64,000 nucleotides of DNA, from positions 2,542,001 through 2,606,000 of the forward strand of contig NZ_CP120210.1 of NCBI RefSeq assembly GCF_029369745.1, read 5' to 3'. Below the pieces are notes generated by a model, which was not told the origin of the DNA, ran no database searches, and was given only the letters and a program-made list of their open reading frames with translations. A program made the position numbers and the translations under genes. Of the stretch, positions 50,855 to 58,997 are shown in pieces. Position 1 is the first letter of the stretch, and every line of letters starts with the position of its first letter. Source of the DNA: Amycolatopsis sp. QT-25 (GTDB taxonomy: Bacteria > Actinomycetota > Actinomycetes > Mycobacteriales > Pseudonocardiaceae).

Positions 50855-51295
50855 ATGGCCGAGCAGTCCACGCAGTCCATCGAGGTCGACGCCGAGCCCG
50901 CGCGGGTGATGGCCGTCATCGCCGACTTCCCCGCGTACCCGGAATGGGCCAAGGCCGTCCGGGAGACCGAGGTGCTCGGCGAGGACGACCACGGCCGCGC
51001 CAAACAGGTGAAACTCACCCTCGACGCCGGGCCGATCAAGGACGTCTACACCCTCGAGTACGACTGGGACGCCGACGGCAACGGGGTCAGCTGGCACCTG
51101 GTCAAGGGCCAGATGCAGAAGGCCCAGAACGGCCGTTACGCCCTCGAAGCGCTGGGCGGCGGCCGCACCAAGGTCACGTATACGCTGTCCGTCGAGCTGG
51201 CGCTGCCGATGATCGGGCTGCTGCGCCGCAAGGCCGAGAAGATGGTCATGGACACCGCGCTCAAGGAGCTCAAGAAGCGCGCTGAAGCGTCCTGA
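50855..51295 (+). CDS. SRPBCC family protein (TB16.3/Rv2185c-like)
   Basis: This is a 146-residue START-like protein: EQSTQSIEVDAEPARVMAVI, ADFPAYPEWAKAVRETEVLG and the C-terminal helix LRRKAEKMVMDTALKELKKR. The length and order (next to an ArsA-type ATPase) match Rv2185c. The fold suggests lipid or polyketide binding; the role is unknown. It is the second of two START-like proteins flanking the phosphoesterase. Confidence 0.88.
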   Translation: MAEQSTQSIEVDAEPARVMAVIADFPAYPEWAKAVRETEVLGEDDHGRAKQVKLTLDAGPIKDVYTLEYDWDADGNGVSWHLVKGQMQKAQNGRYALEALGGGRTKVTYTLSVELALPMIGLLRRKAEKMVMDTALKELKKRAEAS

Positions 51296-51309
51296 GTCGA
51301 AGGGTAGGC

Positions 51310-52488
51310 ATGCGGATCCTGCTTTTCACCGGCAAGGGGGGTGTCGGCAAGACCACGCTGGCCGCGGCGACGGCGGCGGCACTCGCCGGGCGGGGCAGGA
51401 AGACGCTCGTGGTCTCGACCGACCCGGCGCATTCCCTCGGTGACGCCTTCGGCCGCGCGCTCGGCGGCGAACCGTCCGAAGTGGACGATGTCGATGGTCC
51501 CTTCGCGGCAGGGAGTACGCCGGGACTTCTGCACGCCGCCCAGATCGACACCCGCGGCCTGGTGGACAGCATCTGGCGCGAACTCCGGCAGGAGTTGCAG
51601 ACCGCGCTCGCGGGGGCGGGCCTCGACTCGCTCGACGCCGAAGAACTCACCGTGGTGCCCGGCGTGGACGAACTCCTCGCGCTCACCGAGGTGCAGCGTC
51701 TCGCCGAGCACGGTCCCTGGGAGACGGTCGTCGTCGACTGTGGACCGACCGCGGAAACGCTGCGCCTGCTGGCTTTGCCCGAAGCCGTCTCCGGCTACCT
51801 GTCGAGGATGTTCAAACCCGGCGTGCGGCGGACGGCGGCCGCGGTGCGGCGGCTCGGCGCCCATCTGGAGTCGCTGCGCACCCTGCTCACCGACCCGGCC
51901 ACCACCACCGTGCGGCTCGTGCTGACGCCGGAACGCGTGGTCGTCGCGGAAGCCCGCCGCACCCTCAGTTCACTCGCCCTGCGCGGGATCGTCGTCGACG
52001 GCCTGATCGTCAACCGGCTGATGCCCGCGCCCGGGTTCTGGCGCGGCGCCGCGGCCTCGTGGATGCGGACCCGGCGCACGCAGCAGAACGCGGTCCTCGC
52101 CGAGCTCGCCGCCGCCGGTTTCGGACCCGGACAGGTGAGGCCCGTCGAGCACCGTGCCGTCGAGCCGGTGGGCCTCGAGGCGTTGCGGGAGATCGCGTAC
52201 GAGCTCTATCAAGGGCTGGATCCCCTGGTCGGCAACGAAAAGGGGGTGACCCCGCTGGTGCGGGTGTCCGAATCGGACGGTGGCTACCGGCTGCGGATCG
52301 CGCTGCCCCTGCATCGTGACTCCGAAGTGGATCTGGCCAGAGTGGACGATGATCTCGCCGTCACCGTGGACGGTTTCCGGCGGCTGATCGCGCTGCCGGA
52401 GATGTTGCGCCCGTGCCGGATCACCGGTGCGGAATCCGACGCGCACGGCCTGGTCGTGAGCCTGGCCGGGAACCGGGGACCCGGGTGA
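51310..52488 (+). CDS. ArsA/GET3-family ATPase (Rv2184c-like)
   Basis: This is a 392-residue deviant-Walker ATPase with LLFTGKGGVGKTTLAAATA at residues 4-22, the switch VSTDPAHSLGDAFGRAL and VVVDCGPTAETLRLL. Family members include arsenite pump ATPases and the membrane-protein targeting factor GET3. No arsenite cysteines (CxxC) are evident, and no arsB is nearby, so an arsenic role is unlikely. The gene pair with TB16.3-like SRPBCC is conserved in actinobacteria. It overlaps the next gene by GTGA. Confidence 0.9.
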   Translation: MRILLFTGKGGVGKTTLAAATAAALAGRGRKTLVVSTDPAHSLGDAFGRALGGEPSEVDDVDGPFAAGSTPGLLHAAQIDTRGLVDSIWRELRQELQTALAGAGLDSLDAEELTVVPGVDELLALTEVQRLAEHGPWETVVVDCGPTAETLRLLALPEAVSGYLSRMFKPGVRRTAAAVRRLGAHLESLRTLLTDPATTTVRLVLTPERVVVAEARRTLSSLALRGIVVDGLIVNRLMPAPGFWRGAAASWMRTRRTQQNAVLAELAAAGFGPGQVRPVEHRAVEPVGLEALREIAYELYQGLDPLVGNEKGVTPLVRVSESDGGYRLRIALPLHRDSEVDLARVDDDLAVTVDGFRRLIALPEMLRPCRITGAESDAHGLVVSLAGNRGPG

Positions 52489-52907
52489 GCGAGAACGAGG
52501 AGTACACCGGATCGAAACCGCTCGACCTGGCCGAGGAGATCCGGCTGCTGGTCGAACTCGTCGTCGAGCACGCGGCGCCGTGGCTGGAGGGCTTGATCTC
52601 CGCCGGGCACGGCTGCTCGGAACACGACACCGACGGCGGCTGGTGCCCGCTCTGCGCGGTCGTCGGCGTCTTCCGGGGGGAGCGGCCCGACTTCGTGGCG
52701 CGGCTGATGGAGCAGGCCGCGCAGCTCGTCGCGCTGCTGCGGGCGGTGCTCGCCGATCGCTGGGAGCCCGAAGGCGGGGTGCACCTGCCGGGGTTCCGGC
52801 CGGCGCGGAAGGCGCCCGCGGCCGGAGATGTGCCGGTAGGAGCTTCGCGGGTCCAGCACGTCACGGTGACCAGGCGCGACGCTTGGCAGCCGGACCGGGA
52901 GAACTGA
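52485..52907 (+). CDS. Conserved hypothetical protein (Rv2183c-like)
   Basis: This is a 140-residue acidic protein with a helical N-terminal half (LAEEIRLLVELVVEHAAPWLE) and a potential metal site CSEHDTDGGWCPLCAVVG. GTG 52485 overlaps the ArsA-type gene's stop, so the two are co-translated and may work together. No known enzymatic motif is visible. Confidence 0.82.
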   Translation: MSENEEYTGSKPLDLAEEIRLLVELVVEHAAPWLEGLISAGHGCSEHDTDGGWCPLCAVVGVFRGERPDFVARLMEQAAQLVALLRAVLADRWEPEGGVHLPGFRPARKAPAAGDVPVGASRVQHVTVTRRDAWQPDREN

Positions 52908-52908
52908 G

Positions 52909-53883
52909 TTGCCGACGGTAGGGGTGGACGTCGGGGGCACGAATGTGCGCGCCGGCGTGGTGGACGAACACGGCTCGCTGATGGACACCGCCCGGGTCGG
53001 CACGCCCGGCGGGGAGGACGCGCTCGAAGACGCCATCGCCGGTGTGATCGAAGACCTCCGCAACCGGCACGACGTCTCCGGGGTCGGGCTGGCGGTCGCC
53101 GGGTTCGTCGCCAAGGACCGGCGGACGGTGATGTTCGCGCCGCATCTGTCCTGGCGTGCCGCGCCGGTCGCCGAACGGATCGAGAAACGCGTCGGCCTGC
53201 CGGTGACCCTGGAACACGACGTGAACGCCGCGGCGATCGGCGAGTACCGCTTCGGGGCCGCCCGTGGTGCCGCTGTGGCCGCGCTGGTCGCGCTCGGTAC
53301 CGGGATCGGCGCGGGCCTGCTGCTCGACGGCAAGATCTACCGGGGCGCGTACGGCGTCGCCCCCGAACTCGGGCATCTCACGGTCGTCCCCGGCGGGCGG
53401 CCCTGCCCGTGCGGCAAGCACGGCTGCTGGGAGCGGTACTGCAGCGGGACCGCGCTGGCCGCGACCGCGATGGAACTGCTCGCCCGGCACCCCGGGCGGT
53501 CGACCGTGCTGGCGCGGGAGACCAGGGGCGACCCCGGTTCGATCACCGGCCGCCGGGTCGCCGGTGCCGCCCGCGACGGCGACCCGATCGCCCAGCGCGC
53601 GATGACCGAACTGGGCAAGTGGCTCGCCGAGGGGCTGGCCCTGGTCGCCGACGTCTTCGACCCGGAGATCATCGTGATCGGCGGCGGGGTGTCCGAATCG
53701 GCGCCGCTGTTCCTCGACGAGGCGCGGGAGCAGTACGCGGGCAAGATCACCGGTGCCGGGCACCGGCCGCTGGCCCGGATCCGCACCGCGCAGCACGGGG
53801 ACGACAGCACGATCGTCGGCGCGGCGGCGCTCGCCGTCGACGCGGCGAAGGCTCCCGGCGCCGAAGTCGGTGTGACAGGCTGA
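52909..53883 (+). CDS. glk: ROK-family glucokinase
   Basis: This is a 324-residue sugar kinase. It opens with the phosphate-binding DVGGTNVRAGVVDEHG, has the substrate/base segment TLEHDVNAAAIGEYRFGAAR, the ATP-binding ALGTGIGAGLLLDGKIYRGA and the ROK zinc site CPCGKHGCWERYCSG. It most likely phosphorylates glucose with ATP. It starts at TTG 52909, right after the preceding stop, with GGGAGA upstream. A regulatory HTH domain is absent. Confidence 0.92.
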   Translation: MPTVGVDVGGTNVRAGVVDEHGSLMDTARVGTPGGEDALEDAIAGVIEDLRNRHDVSGVGLAVAGFVAKDRRTVMFAPHLSWRAAPVAERIEKRVGLPVTLEHDVNAAAIGEYRFGAARGAAVAALVALGTGIGAGLLLDGKIYRGAYGVAPELGHLTVVPGGRPCPCGKHGCWERYCSGTALAATAMELLARHPGRSTVLARETRGDPGSITGRRVAGAARDGDPIAQRAMTELGKWLAEGLALVADVFDPEIIVIGGGVSESAPLFLDEAREQYAGKITGAGHRPLARIRTAQHGDDSTIVGAAALAVDAAKAPGAEVGVTG

Positions 53884-53887
53884 AGCC

Positions 53888-54757
53888 GTGACCCGGCAAG
53901 ACGGCAACGGCTTCGTGAAATGCGACTTCGGGCATCTCCACTGGGGTTCGAACGGCGCCGCCGGGCTGCTGCTGTCCGATCCCGCGCGCGGTGTCCTGCT
54001 GCAACGCCGGGCTTGGTGGGTGCATCACGGGCGTACCTGGGCGCTGCCAGGGGGCGCCGTCGAGGCGGGGGAGAGCCCGCGCGAGGCCGCCACCCGCGAG
54101 GCGCACGAGGAGGCCGACATCCCGCCGTCCGGCGTCCGCCCGCTGGCGGCTTCGCACGTCGACCACGGTAACTGGCGCTACACCACGATTCTGGCCGCGC
54201 CGATCGGCACGCTTTCGGCCAGGGTGAAGAACGCGGAGAGCACGGAACTGCGGTGGGTCCGGGCGGACGAGGTCGCGGGCTTCCGGCTGCACCACGATTT
54301 CGCGGTGGCGTGGCCGGGATTGAAGGAACACCTGGATCGCGAACTGGTACTGGTGGTCGACGGCGCGAACGTCGTCGGATCGCGGCCGGACGGCTGGTGG
54401 CGCGACCGGCGTGGTGCCGCGGAACGGTTGCGGGACGAGCTCGCGACCCTGGCCGGAACCGGGTTCGCCGACCCGGCGCTCCCCGGCGGCGGCGCCTGGT
54501 CGTGGTGGCCGAGGGTCGTGCTGGTGGTCGAGGGGAAGGCGCGGGGCGTCACGCCCGTGCCCGGCGTCGAGGTCGTCGACGCCGAGTCCGACGGGGACTC
54601 CCGGCTCGTGGCCGTCGCGCGGGAGGCCCGGTCGGCCGGCCCGGACGACCACGTCGTCGTGGTCACCGCCGATCGCGAACTGCGGTCCCGCGTCGAGGCC
54701 CTGGGTGCTTCGGCCTTCGGCCCGGGCACCCTCCTGGGGCACCTCGATCGCGATTAG
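53888..54757 (+). CDS. Nudix hydrolase fused to a NYN (YacP-like) nuclease domain
   Basis: This is a 289-residue two-domain protein. Residues about 10-145 form a Nudix hydrolase with the box GGAVEAGESPREAATREAHE followed by EADI. Residues about 155-285 resemble a NYN/PIN-like ribonuclease of the YacP type: LVLVVDGANVVGSRPDGWWR, AERLRDELATLAG, and VVVVTADRELRSRVEALGAS with its acidic residues. A hydrolase of nucleoside-diphosphate derivatives joined to an RNase fold suggests RNA end-processing or NAD/NDP-linked RNA metabolism (inference). It starts 5 bp after the glucokinase stop. Confidence 0.82.
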   Translation: MTRQDGNGFVKCDFGHLHWGSNGAAGLLLSDPARGVLLQRRAWWVHHGRTWALPGGAVEAGESPREAATREAHEEADIPPSGVRPLAASHVDHGNWRYTTILAAPIGTLSARVKNAESTELRWVRADEVAGFRLHHDFAVAWPGLKEHLDRELVLVVDGANVVGSRPDGWWRDRRGAAERLRDELATLAGTGFADPALPGGGAWSWWPRVVLVVEGKARGVTPVPGVEVVDAESDGDSRLVAVAREARSAGPDDHVVVVTADRELRSRVEALGASAFGPGTLLGHLDRD

Positions 54758-54772
54758 GTGCCGAATGGCGGC

Positions 54773-55915
54773 TCAGGGGCGTGCGATCTTCCCGTCCCGC
54801 ATCTCCGCGATGAGCGAGGCGACCACCGCGCGAAGGCTGCCGTTGTACTGCTTCGCCACCGCGCGCTGACGCAGGTAGCTGGGCCCGTAGGCCAGGATCG
54901 TCTCCACCGAGCGCAGTTCGTCGACACAGTCCAGGCGCCGGGCGACCGGTTCGAGCCGGTCCAGCAGGTCGTAGGTGTCGTCGGTGACGAGCCGCTCGTT
55001 GCCCGCCGCGTCGAGGATGACGATCGCGTCGACGCCGTAGCGCGCCGCGCGCCACTTGTTCTCCTGGACGTGCCAAGGCGGCAGCGTCGGCAGGATCTCG
55101 CCGTCTTCCAGCCGGGAATTGAAATCGTCCACGAGACATTGCGTCAGCGCCGCGATCGCGCCGACCTCCTCCAGCGTCGGCAACCCGTCGCACACCCGCA
55201 TCTCGATCGTCCCGAAATGCGGGGCGGGCCGGACGTCCCAGCGGATCTCGGAGAAGTGGTCGATCACGCCCGTGGTGAACATGTCGTCGACGTAGCTCTC
55301 CAGCTCGGTCCACTTCCGGAACTGGAACGGCAGCCCGGCCGTCGGCAGCTGCTGGAACATCAGCGCGCGGTTCGACGCGTACCCGGTGTCCTCCGCGCCC
55401 CAGTACGGCGAAGACGCCGAAAGCGCTTGCAGATGCGGCGCGTAGTTGAGCAGCGCGTCCAGGATCGGCAGGGCCTTGTCGCGATGGTCGATCCCGACGT
55501 GCACGTGGACGCCGTAGATCAGCATCTGCCGCCCCCACCACTGGGTCCGGTCGATGAGCTTGGCGTAGCGCTCCTTGTCGGTGACCTTCTGCTGGTACCA
55601 CGTCGAGAACGGATGCGATCCGGCCGAGAACAACTCGACGCCCAGCGGGTCGAGGACGGAATGCACGACGTCCAGCGACTCGTTCAGATCGGCCTTGACC
55701 TCGGCGATCGTGTCGCAGATCCCGCTGATCACCTCGATGGTGTTGAGCAGGAGCTCCTGCTTGATCTTCGGGTGCTCCTCCTCGCCGTCGGGGCGGACGG
55801 CGTCGAGCACCTGCTCCGCGACCGACGAGAGCTCACCGGTCCGCCGGTCGACGAGGGCGAGTTCCCATTCCGCGCCGACCGTCGACCGGCGCGAGGGAGT
55901 GAAGTCGATCTTCAT
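54773..55915 (-). CDS. Glutamate-cysteine ligase family 2 (YbdK-type carboxylate-amine ligase)
   Basis: This 380-residue enzyme is of the GCS2 family, which joins glutamate to an amine such as cysteine using ATP. Typical segments are STVGAEWELALVDRRTGELS, QELLLNTIEVISGICDTI, YGVHVHVGIDHRDKALPILD and HFGTIEMRVCDGLPTLEEV. It could serve gamma-glutamylcysteine formation (as EgtA does in ergothioneine synthesis) or an unknown ligation. No ergothioneine genes are nearby, so the substrate stays open. Confidence 0.88.
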   Translation of the reverse strand: MKIDFTPSRRSTVGAEWELALVDRRTGELSSVAEQVLDAVRPDGEEEHPKIKQELLLNTIEVISGICDTIAEVKADLNESLDVVHSVLDPLGVELFSAGSHPFSTWYQQKVTDKERYAKLIDRTQWWGRQMLIYGVHVHVGIDHRDKALPILDALLNYAPHLQALSASSPYWGAEDTGYASNRALMFQQLPTAGLPFQFRKWTELESYVDDMFTTGVIDHFSEIRWDVRPAPHFGTIEMRVCDGLPTLEEVGAIAALTQCLVDDFNSRLEDGEILPTLPPWHVQENKWRAARYGVDAIVILDAAGNERLVTDDTYDLLDRLEPVARRLDCVDELRSVETILAYGPSYLRQRAVAKQYNGSLRAVVASLIAEMRDGKIARP

Positions 55916-55934
55916 GATCGGAATTGTCCGGTAG

Positions 55935-56438
55935 TCAGACCTGCGCGCCGTTGTGCGGGTCCGCGCCGGGCGGCGGCCCCTGGCGAACCCGCAGCAGGAG
56001 CAGGGCGATCGCGGTCGCGAGGGCGAGGATGCCGAGCGGTGTGCCGAGCCGCGTGCCCATGCCGATCAGCGTGGGCGCGATCAGGAGCACCAGGCCGAGC
56101 ACGAAGAACAGCAGGACGACGAAGGCGCCCTTGCGGGGACGCGGCAGGGGAGGCGGCTCGGGTGGCACGAAATGCCCCTCGTCCTCACCCGGCCCGGCGG
56201 GGTCGTCCTCGAAGAGGGTCTTGTCCCAGCTCGTGCCGCCGCCTCGCCAGCCCGCTTCGGGTTCGGCGTCCGGCTGCTCGGGCCGGGGTGTCTTCTCGGC
56301 GGGCTTTTCCGCCGTCTTCCCGGCCGGTTTCTCCAGGTCGTCCTTCGGGAACAGCCCGACACCCTCCGCACGGAGGTCGGCCACGATCTCGGCGAACGTC
56401 GCGTCGACGTCCTCCGGCCCGTCCTTGCCTCTGCTCAT
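55935..56438 (-). CDS. Hypothetical membrane protein with charged N-terminal region
   Basis: This is a 167-residue protein. The first 100 residues are acidic and Pro/Glu/Lys-rich (EKPAGKTAEKPAEKTPRPEQ) and probably disordered. Two adjacent helices follow (AFVVLLFFVLGLVLLIAPTL and LGILALATAIALLLL). ATG 56438 overlaps the stop of the alpha/beta hydrolase gene upstream (ATGA). Function is unknown. Confidence 0.78.
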   Translation of the reverse strand: MSRGKDGPEDVDATFAEIVADLRAEGVGLFPKDDLEKPAGKTAEKPAEKTPRPEQPDAEPEAGWRGGGTSWDKTLFEDDPAGPGEDEGHFVPPEPPPLPRPRKGAFVVLLFFVLGLVLLIAPTLIGMGTRLGTPLGILALATAIALLLLRVRQGPPPGADPHNGAQV

Positions 56439-57205
56439 CCGGCGTCCACCTGTCCCGCCCGGCGCACGGACCGGGCGAAGTCCACCGTACGCGTGAAGAT
56501 CAGGCCCGCGTCGTGGTCTTGCGTGGCGACGTGGAAACTGTTCTCCAGCACCACCTCGGTCACGTCGTCGCTGCCGATCCCGTCGAGGATCACCTGGGAG
56601 TTGACCGGTTCCACGATGTGGTCGACGGCCGAGTGCAGCAGAAGCACGGGCTGGGTCACCCGACGCAGGTCCGCGCGGGTGAGTTTCCACAGCTTCGCCA
56701 GGCTCGCCGCGGCGCGCACGGGCGTCCGCGAGTAGGCCAACTCCGTCTCGCCCGGCTTCGCGATGTCGTTGGCCACGCCCGGCACCGACGGCAGGAGCCG
56801 CGACAGGACGGGCAGCAGTTTGGCGTCCCACCGCAAAGTCAGCACCGACGGGTTCACCAGCACGATGCCGGCGATGCGGTCGCCGAACTCCTCGGCCAGC
56901 CGCAACGTCAGTGTGCCGCCCATCGACATCCCGGCGACGAAAACCGTGTCGCAGGTCGCGAAGAGCGCCAGCAGCTCTTCGCGGACCGCGCCGTACCAGT
57001 CCTCCCAGCCGGTCCGGTTCATGTCCTGCCACCGGGTCCCGTGCCCGGGCAGCAGCGGGCAACGCACCGTGTAACCGGCCTCGGCCAGATGGTCGCCCCA
57101 GGACCGCATACTCGCGGGGGTGCCGGTGAACCCGTGGCACAGCAGGAACCCTGCTTCGGTCGAACCGGGGTGAGCGAACGGTTCCGCGCCGGCGAGGACG
57201 GCCAT
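56435..57205 (-). CDS. Alpha/beta hydrolase (Est30/monoacylglycerol lipase-like)
   Basis: This is a 256-residue esterase. The oxyanion segment is LLCHGFTGTPASMRSWGDHL, the nucleophile Ser94 sits in AGMSMGGTL, Asp in LLHSAVDHIVEP and His in NSFHVATQDHD. There is no signal peptide. It probably hydrolyses short to medium-chain esters or monoacylglycerols. Co-translated with the small membrane protein downstream, it lies divergent from an acyltransferase gene, which fits local lipid turnover. Confidence 0.9.
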   Translation of the reverse strand: MAVLAGAEPFAHPGSTEAGFLLCHGFTGTPASMRSWGDHLAEAGYTVRCPLLPGHGTRWQDMNRTGWEDWYGAVREELLALFATCDTVFVAGMSMGGTLTLRLAEEFGDRIAGIVLVNPSVLTLRWDAKLLPVLSRLLPSVPGVANDIAKPGETELAYSRTPVRAAASLAKLWKLTRADLRRVTQPVLLLHSAVDHIVEPVNSQVILDGIGSDDVTEVVLENSFHVATQDHDAGLIFTRTVDFARSVRRAGQVDAG

Positions 57206-57419
57206 GCGATCGCCTTCCGTGAGAGCTGGGTAGGTCTACCATGTTCGCACGACCGGAGCGGCTCGTGGGCCCCCGGCCACTGCCGAAATCAGGCCGGATC
57301 GGGTGTGAGATCCGTCGCTGGGTACGGGTAACCTGGTGGACTCCGTTGTGCCAGGGGGGCGCGATTCGTAGTCTTGACCATCGGGCGCGGGGGTCGAGCT
57401 GCTAGGAGGAGTTTTCGCA

Positions 57420-58181
57420 GTGCTGTACTGGCTCATGAAACACGTGTTTATCGGGCCACTGCTCAAGGCGCTGTGGCCCACCGAAGTCGTCGGCGCGGAG
57501 AACATCCCCGAAGACGGTGGCGCGATCCTCGCGGGCAACCACCTCGCGGTGGCCGACTCCTTCTTCATGCCGTTGCGTGTCAAGCGTAAGGTGACCTTCC
57601 CGGCCAAGTCGGAATATTTCACCGAAAAGGGCTTCAAAGGCCTGCTGAAGAAGTGGTTCTTCACCGGCGTCGGCCAGTTCCCGATCGACCGCTCCGGCGG
57701 CAACGCGGCACAGGCCGCGCTCGACACCGCGACCCGGCTGGTCCGTGAAGGGCACCTCCTCGGCATCTACCCCGAGGGCACTCGCTCCCCGGACGGCCGC
57801 CTGTACAAGGGCAAGACCGGTGTCGCGCGGATCGCGCTCGAATCCGGCGGGGTCGTGATCCCGGTGGCCATGGTCGGCACCGACAAGGTGAACCCGATCG
57901 GCTCGAAGATGTGGTGGCCGCGCCGTCTCGAGATCCGCTTCGGCAAGCCGCTCGACTTCTCCCGCTACGAAGGTCTCGCGGGCGACAGGTTCATCGAGCG
58001 GTCCATCACCGACGAGATCATGTACGCCCTCATGGAGCTCTCCGGCCAGGAGTACGTCGACATCTACGCCGCCAAGGCGAAGGAACTGCTCGCCGCCGAG
58101 GAGGCGGGGATCCGCCCGAAGGTGCCCGCGCAGCCGTCCGCCAAGGACATCGCCCGTATCCCGGACACCAAGGTCGGCTGA
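57420..58181 (+). CDS. 1-acyl-sn-glycerol-3-phosphate acyltransferase (Rv2182c-like)
   Basis: This 253-residue PlsC-type enzyme transfers acyl chains to lysophosphatidic acid or a related acceptor. The acyltransferase motifs are GNHLAVADSFF (His41-x4-Asp46), FPIDRSGGNAAQ, IYPEGTRSPDGRLYKG and the VVIPVAMVGTDK segment. A hydrophobic N-terminus should attach it to the membrane. AGGAGG precedes GTG 57420. Gene order matches Rv2182c. Confidence 0.92.
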   Translation: MLYWLMKHVFIGPLLKALWPTEVVGAENIPEDGGAILAGNHLAVADSFFMPLRVKRKVTFPAKSEYFTEKGFKGLLKKWFFTGVGQFPIDRSGGNAAQAALDTATRLVREGHLLGIYPEGTRSPDGRLYKGKTGVARIALESGGVVIPVAMVGTDKVNPIGSKMWWPRRLEIRFGKPLDFSRYEGLAGDRFIERSITDEIMYALMELSGQEYVDIYAAKAKELLAAEEAGIRPKVPAQPSAKDIARIPDTKVG

Positions 58182-58201
58182 GCCCCCACTAGGGTTCTTT
58201 G

Positions 58202-58687
58202 GTGCGCTTTTTCTACGACACCGAATTCATTGAGGACGGCGTGACCATCGATCTGGTGTCGATCGGTGTCGTGGACGAAAGAGGCCGCGAGTTCTACGCG
58301 GTCTCGACCGATTTCGACCCCGGCAAAGCGGGCCCCTGGGTCCGCGACCACGTGCTCCCGAAACTCCCGTCGCCCGCCGACCCGGCGTGGCGCAGCCGCG
58401 AGAGGATCCGCACGGACCTGCTCGAGTTCTTCGGCAAGCCGCCCGGCGGGATCGAACTGTGGGCCTGGTTCGCCGCCTACGACCACGTCGCGCTGGCGCA
58501 ACTGTGGGGCCCGATGCCCGCGTTGCCGCGCCAGCTGCCGCGCTTCACCCGTGACCTGCGGCAACGCTGGGAGGACGCGGGCAAGCCGAAGCTGCCCGCC
58601 GCCCCGGACGACCAGCACGACGCGCTGGCCGACGCGCGGCACAACTACCAGCGGTGGCAGATCATCGAGTCGTACTGGCACCGGTAG
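58202..58687 (+). CDS. 3'-5' exoribonuclease (RNase AS, Rv2179c-like)
   Basis: This is a 161-residue RNase of the DEDDh exonuclease fold. The first acidic pair is in FFYDTEFIEDG (Asp6, Glu8), and the C-terminal acidic/His site lies in DDQHDALADARHNYQ. The mycobacterial homologue degrades poly(A) tails of RNA. Start GTG 58202 puts the conserved RFFYDTEF at the N-terminus; TTG 58199 is the alternative. It is convergent with the DAHP synthase gene. Confidence 0.9.
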   Translation: MRFFYDTEFIEDGVTIDLVSIGVVDERGREFYAVSTDFDPGKAGPWVRDHVLPKLPSPADPAWRSRERIRTDLLEFFGKPPGGIELWAWFAAYDHVALAQLWGPMPALPRQLPRFTRDLRQRWEDAGKPKLPAAPDDQHDALADARHNYQRWQIIESYWHR

Positions 58688-58694
58688 CCCCGCT

Positions 58695-58727
58695 CTGAGT
58701 ACAGAAAGGCCTCCTTCCTGTACTCAG
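58695..58727. terminator. Palindrome after the exoribonuclease gene
   Basis: CTGAGTACAGAAAGG (58695-58709) pairs with 58713-58727 with one mismatch, 7 bp after the stop. It shares AGTACAG(G)AAGG with the IS-split palindrome at 46070. Confidence 0.75.
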
Positions 58728-58800
58728 GCCCGCGCGGCGGGAGGCCTACGCGCGGCGCTTGTGACTGGTGATGCCGCTGGGGCTGAAGTGCTGGGTTTCG

Positions 58801-58855
58801 GTCCGTGAAGGCCTCCTTGAGGGACCCAGAGTCCCTCAAGGAGGCCTTCACGGAC
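58801..58855. terminator. 25-bp perfect inverted repeat
   Basis: Arms 58801-58825 and 58831-58855 are exact complements, with core GTGAAGGCCTCCTTGAGGGA and a 5-nt loop. It is the second of three palindromes in the 310 bp between convergent genes. No gene is seen in that interval. Confidence 0.8.
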
Positions 58856-58911
58856 GCCGCACCGGCTTCGCGGCATGAGACGCGGGCCTCGGTCCCGTCG
58901 CTCGGTGGCCG

Positions 58912-58936
58912 TGCAAGGAAAGGTCCCTTCCTTGCA
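58912..58936. terminator. Third palindrome, nearest aroG
   Basis: TGCAAGGAA (58912-58920) pairs with TTCCTTGCA (58928-58936) around 7 nt. It merges into the hexanucleotide repeat on its right side and would form the aroG-side hairpin. Confidence 0.6.
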
Positions 58937-58987
58937 GCCGCAGCCGCAGCCGCAGCCGCAGCCGCAGCCGCAGCCGCAGCCGCAGCC
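58934..58987 (+). repeat. (GCAGCC)9 hexanucleotide repeat
   Basis: Nine perfect tandem copies of GCAGCC, 54 bp, lie between the third palindrome and the aroG stop. The repeat is noncoding on both strands here and is a likely site of length variation between strains. Confidence 0.95.
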
Positions 58988-58997
58988 GCCGGGACCC

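Noticed and set aside
54758..57331. An 857-codon plus-strand frame opposite the ligase and hydrolase genes
   Set aside because: It is antisense to three genes with catalytic motifs and ribosome binding sites; its own sequence has shadow composition and no domain.
58921..58997. Possible CRISPR or coding poly-alanine repeat
   Set aside because: The unit is a 6-bp microsatellite without spacers, and no gene with a start covers it convincingly.
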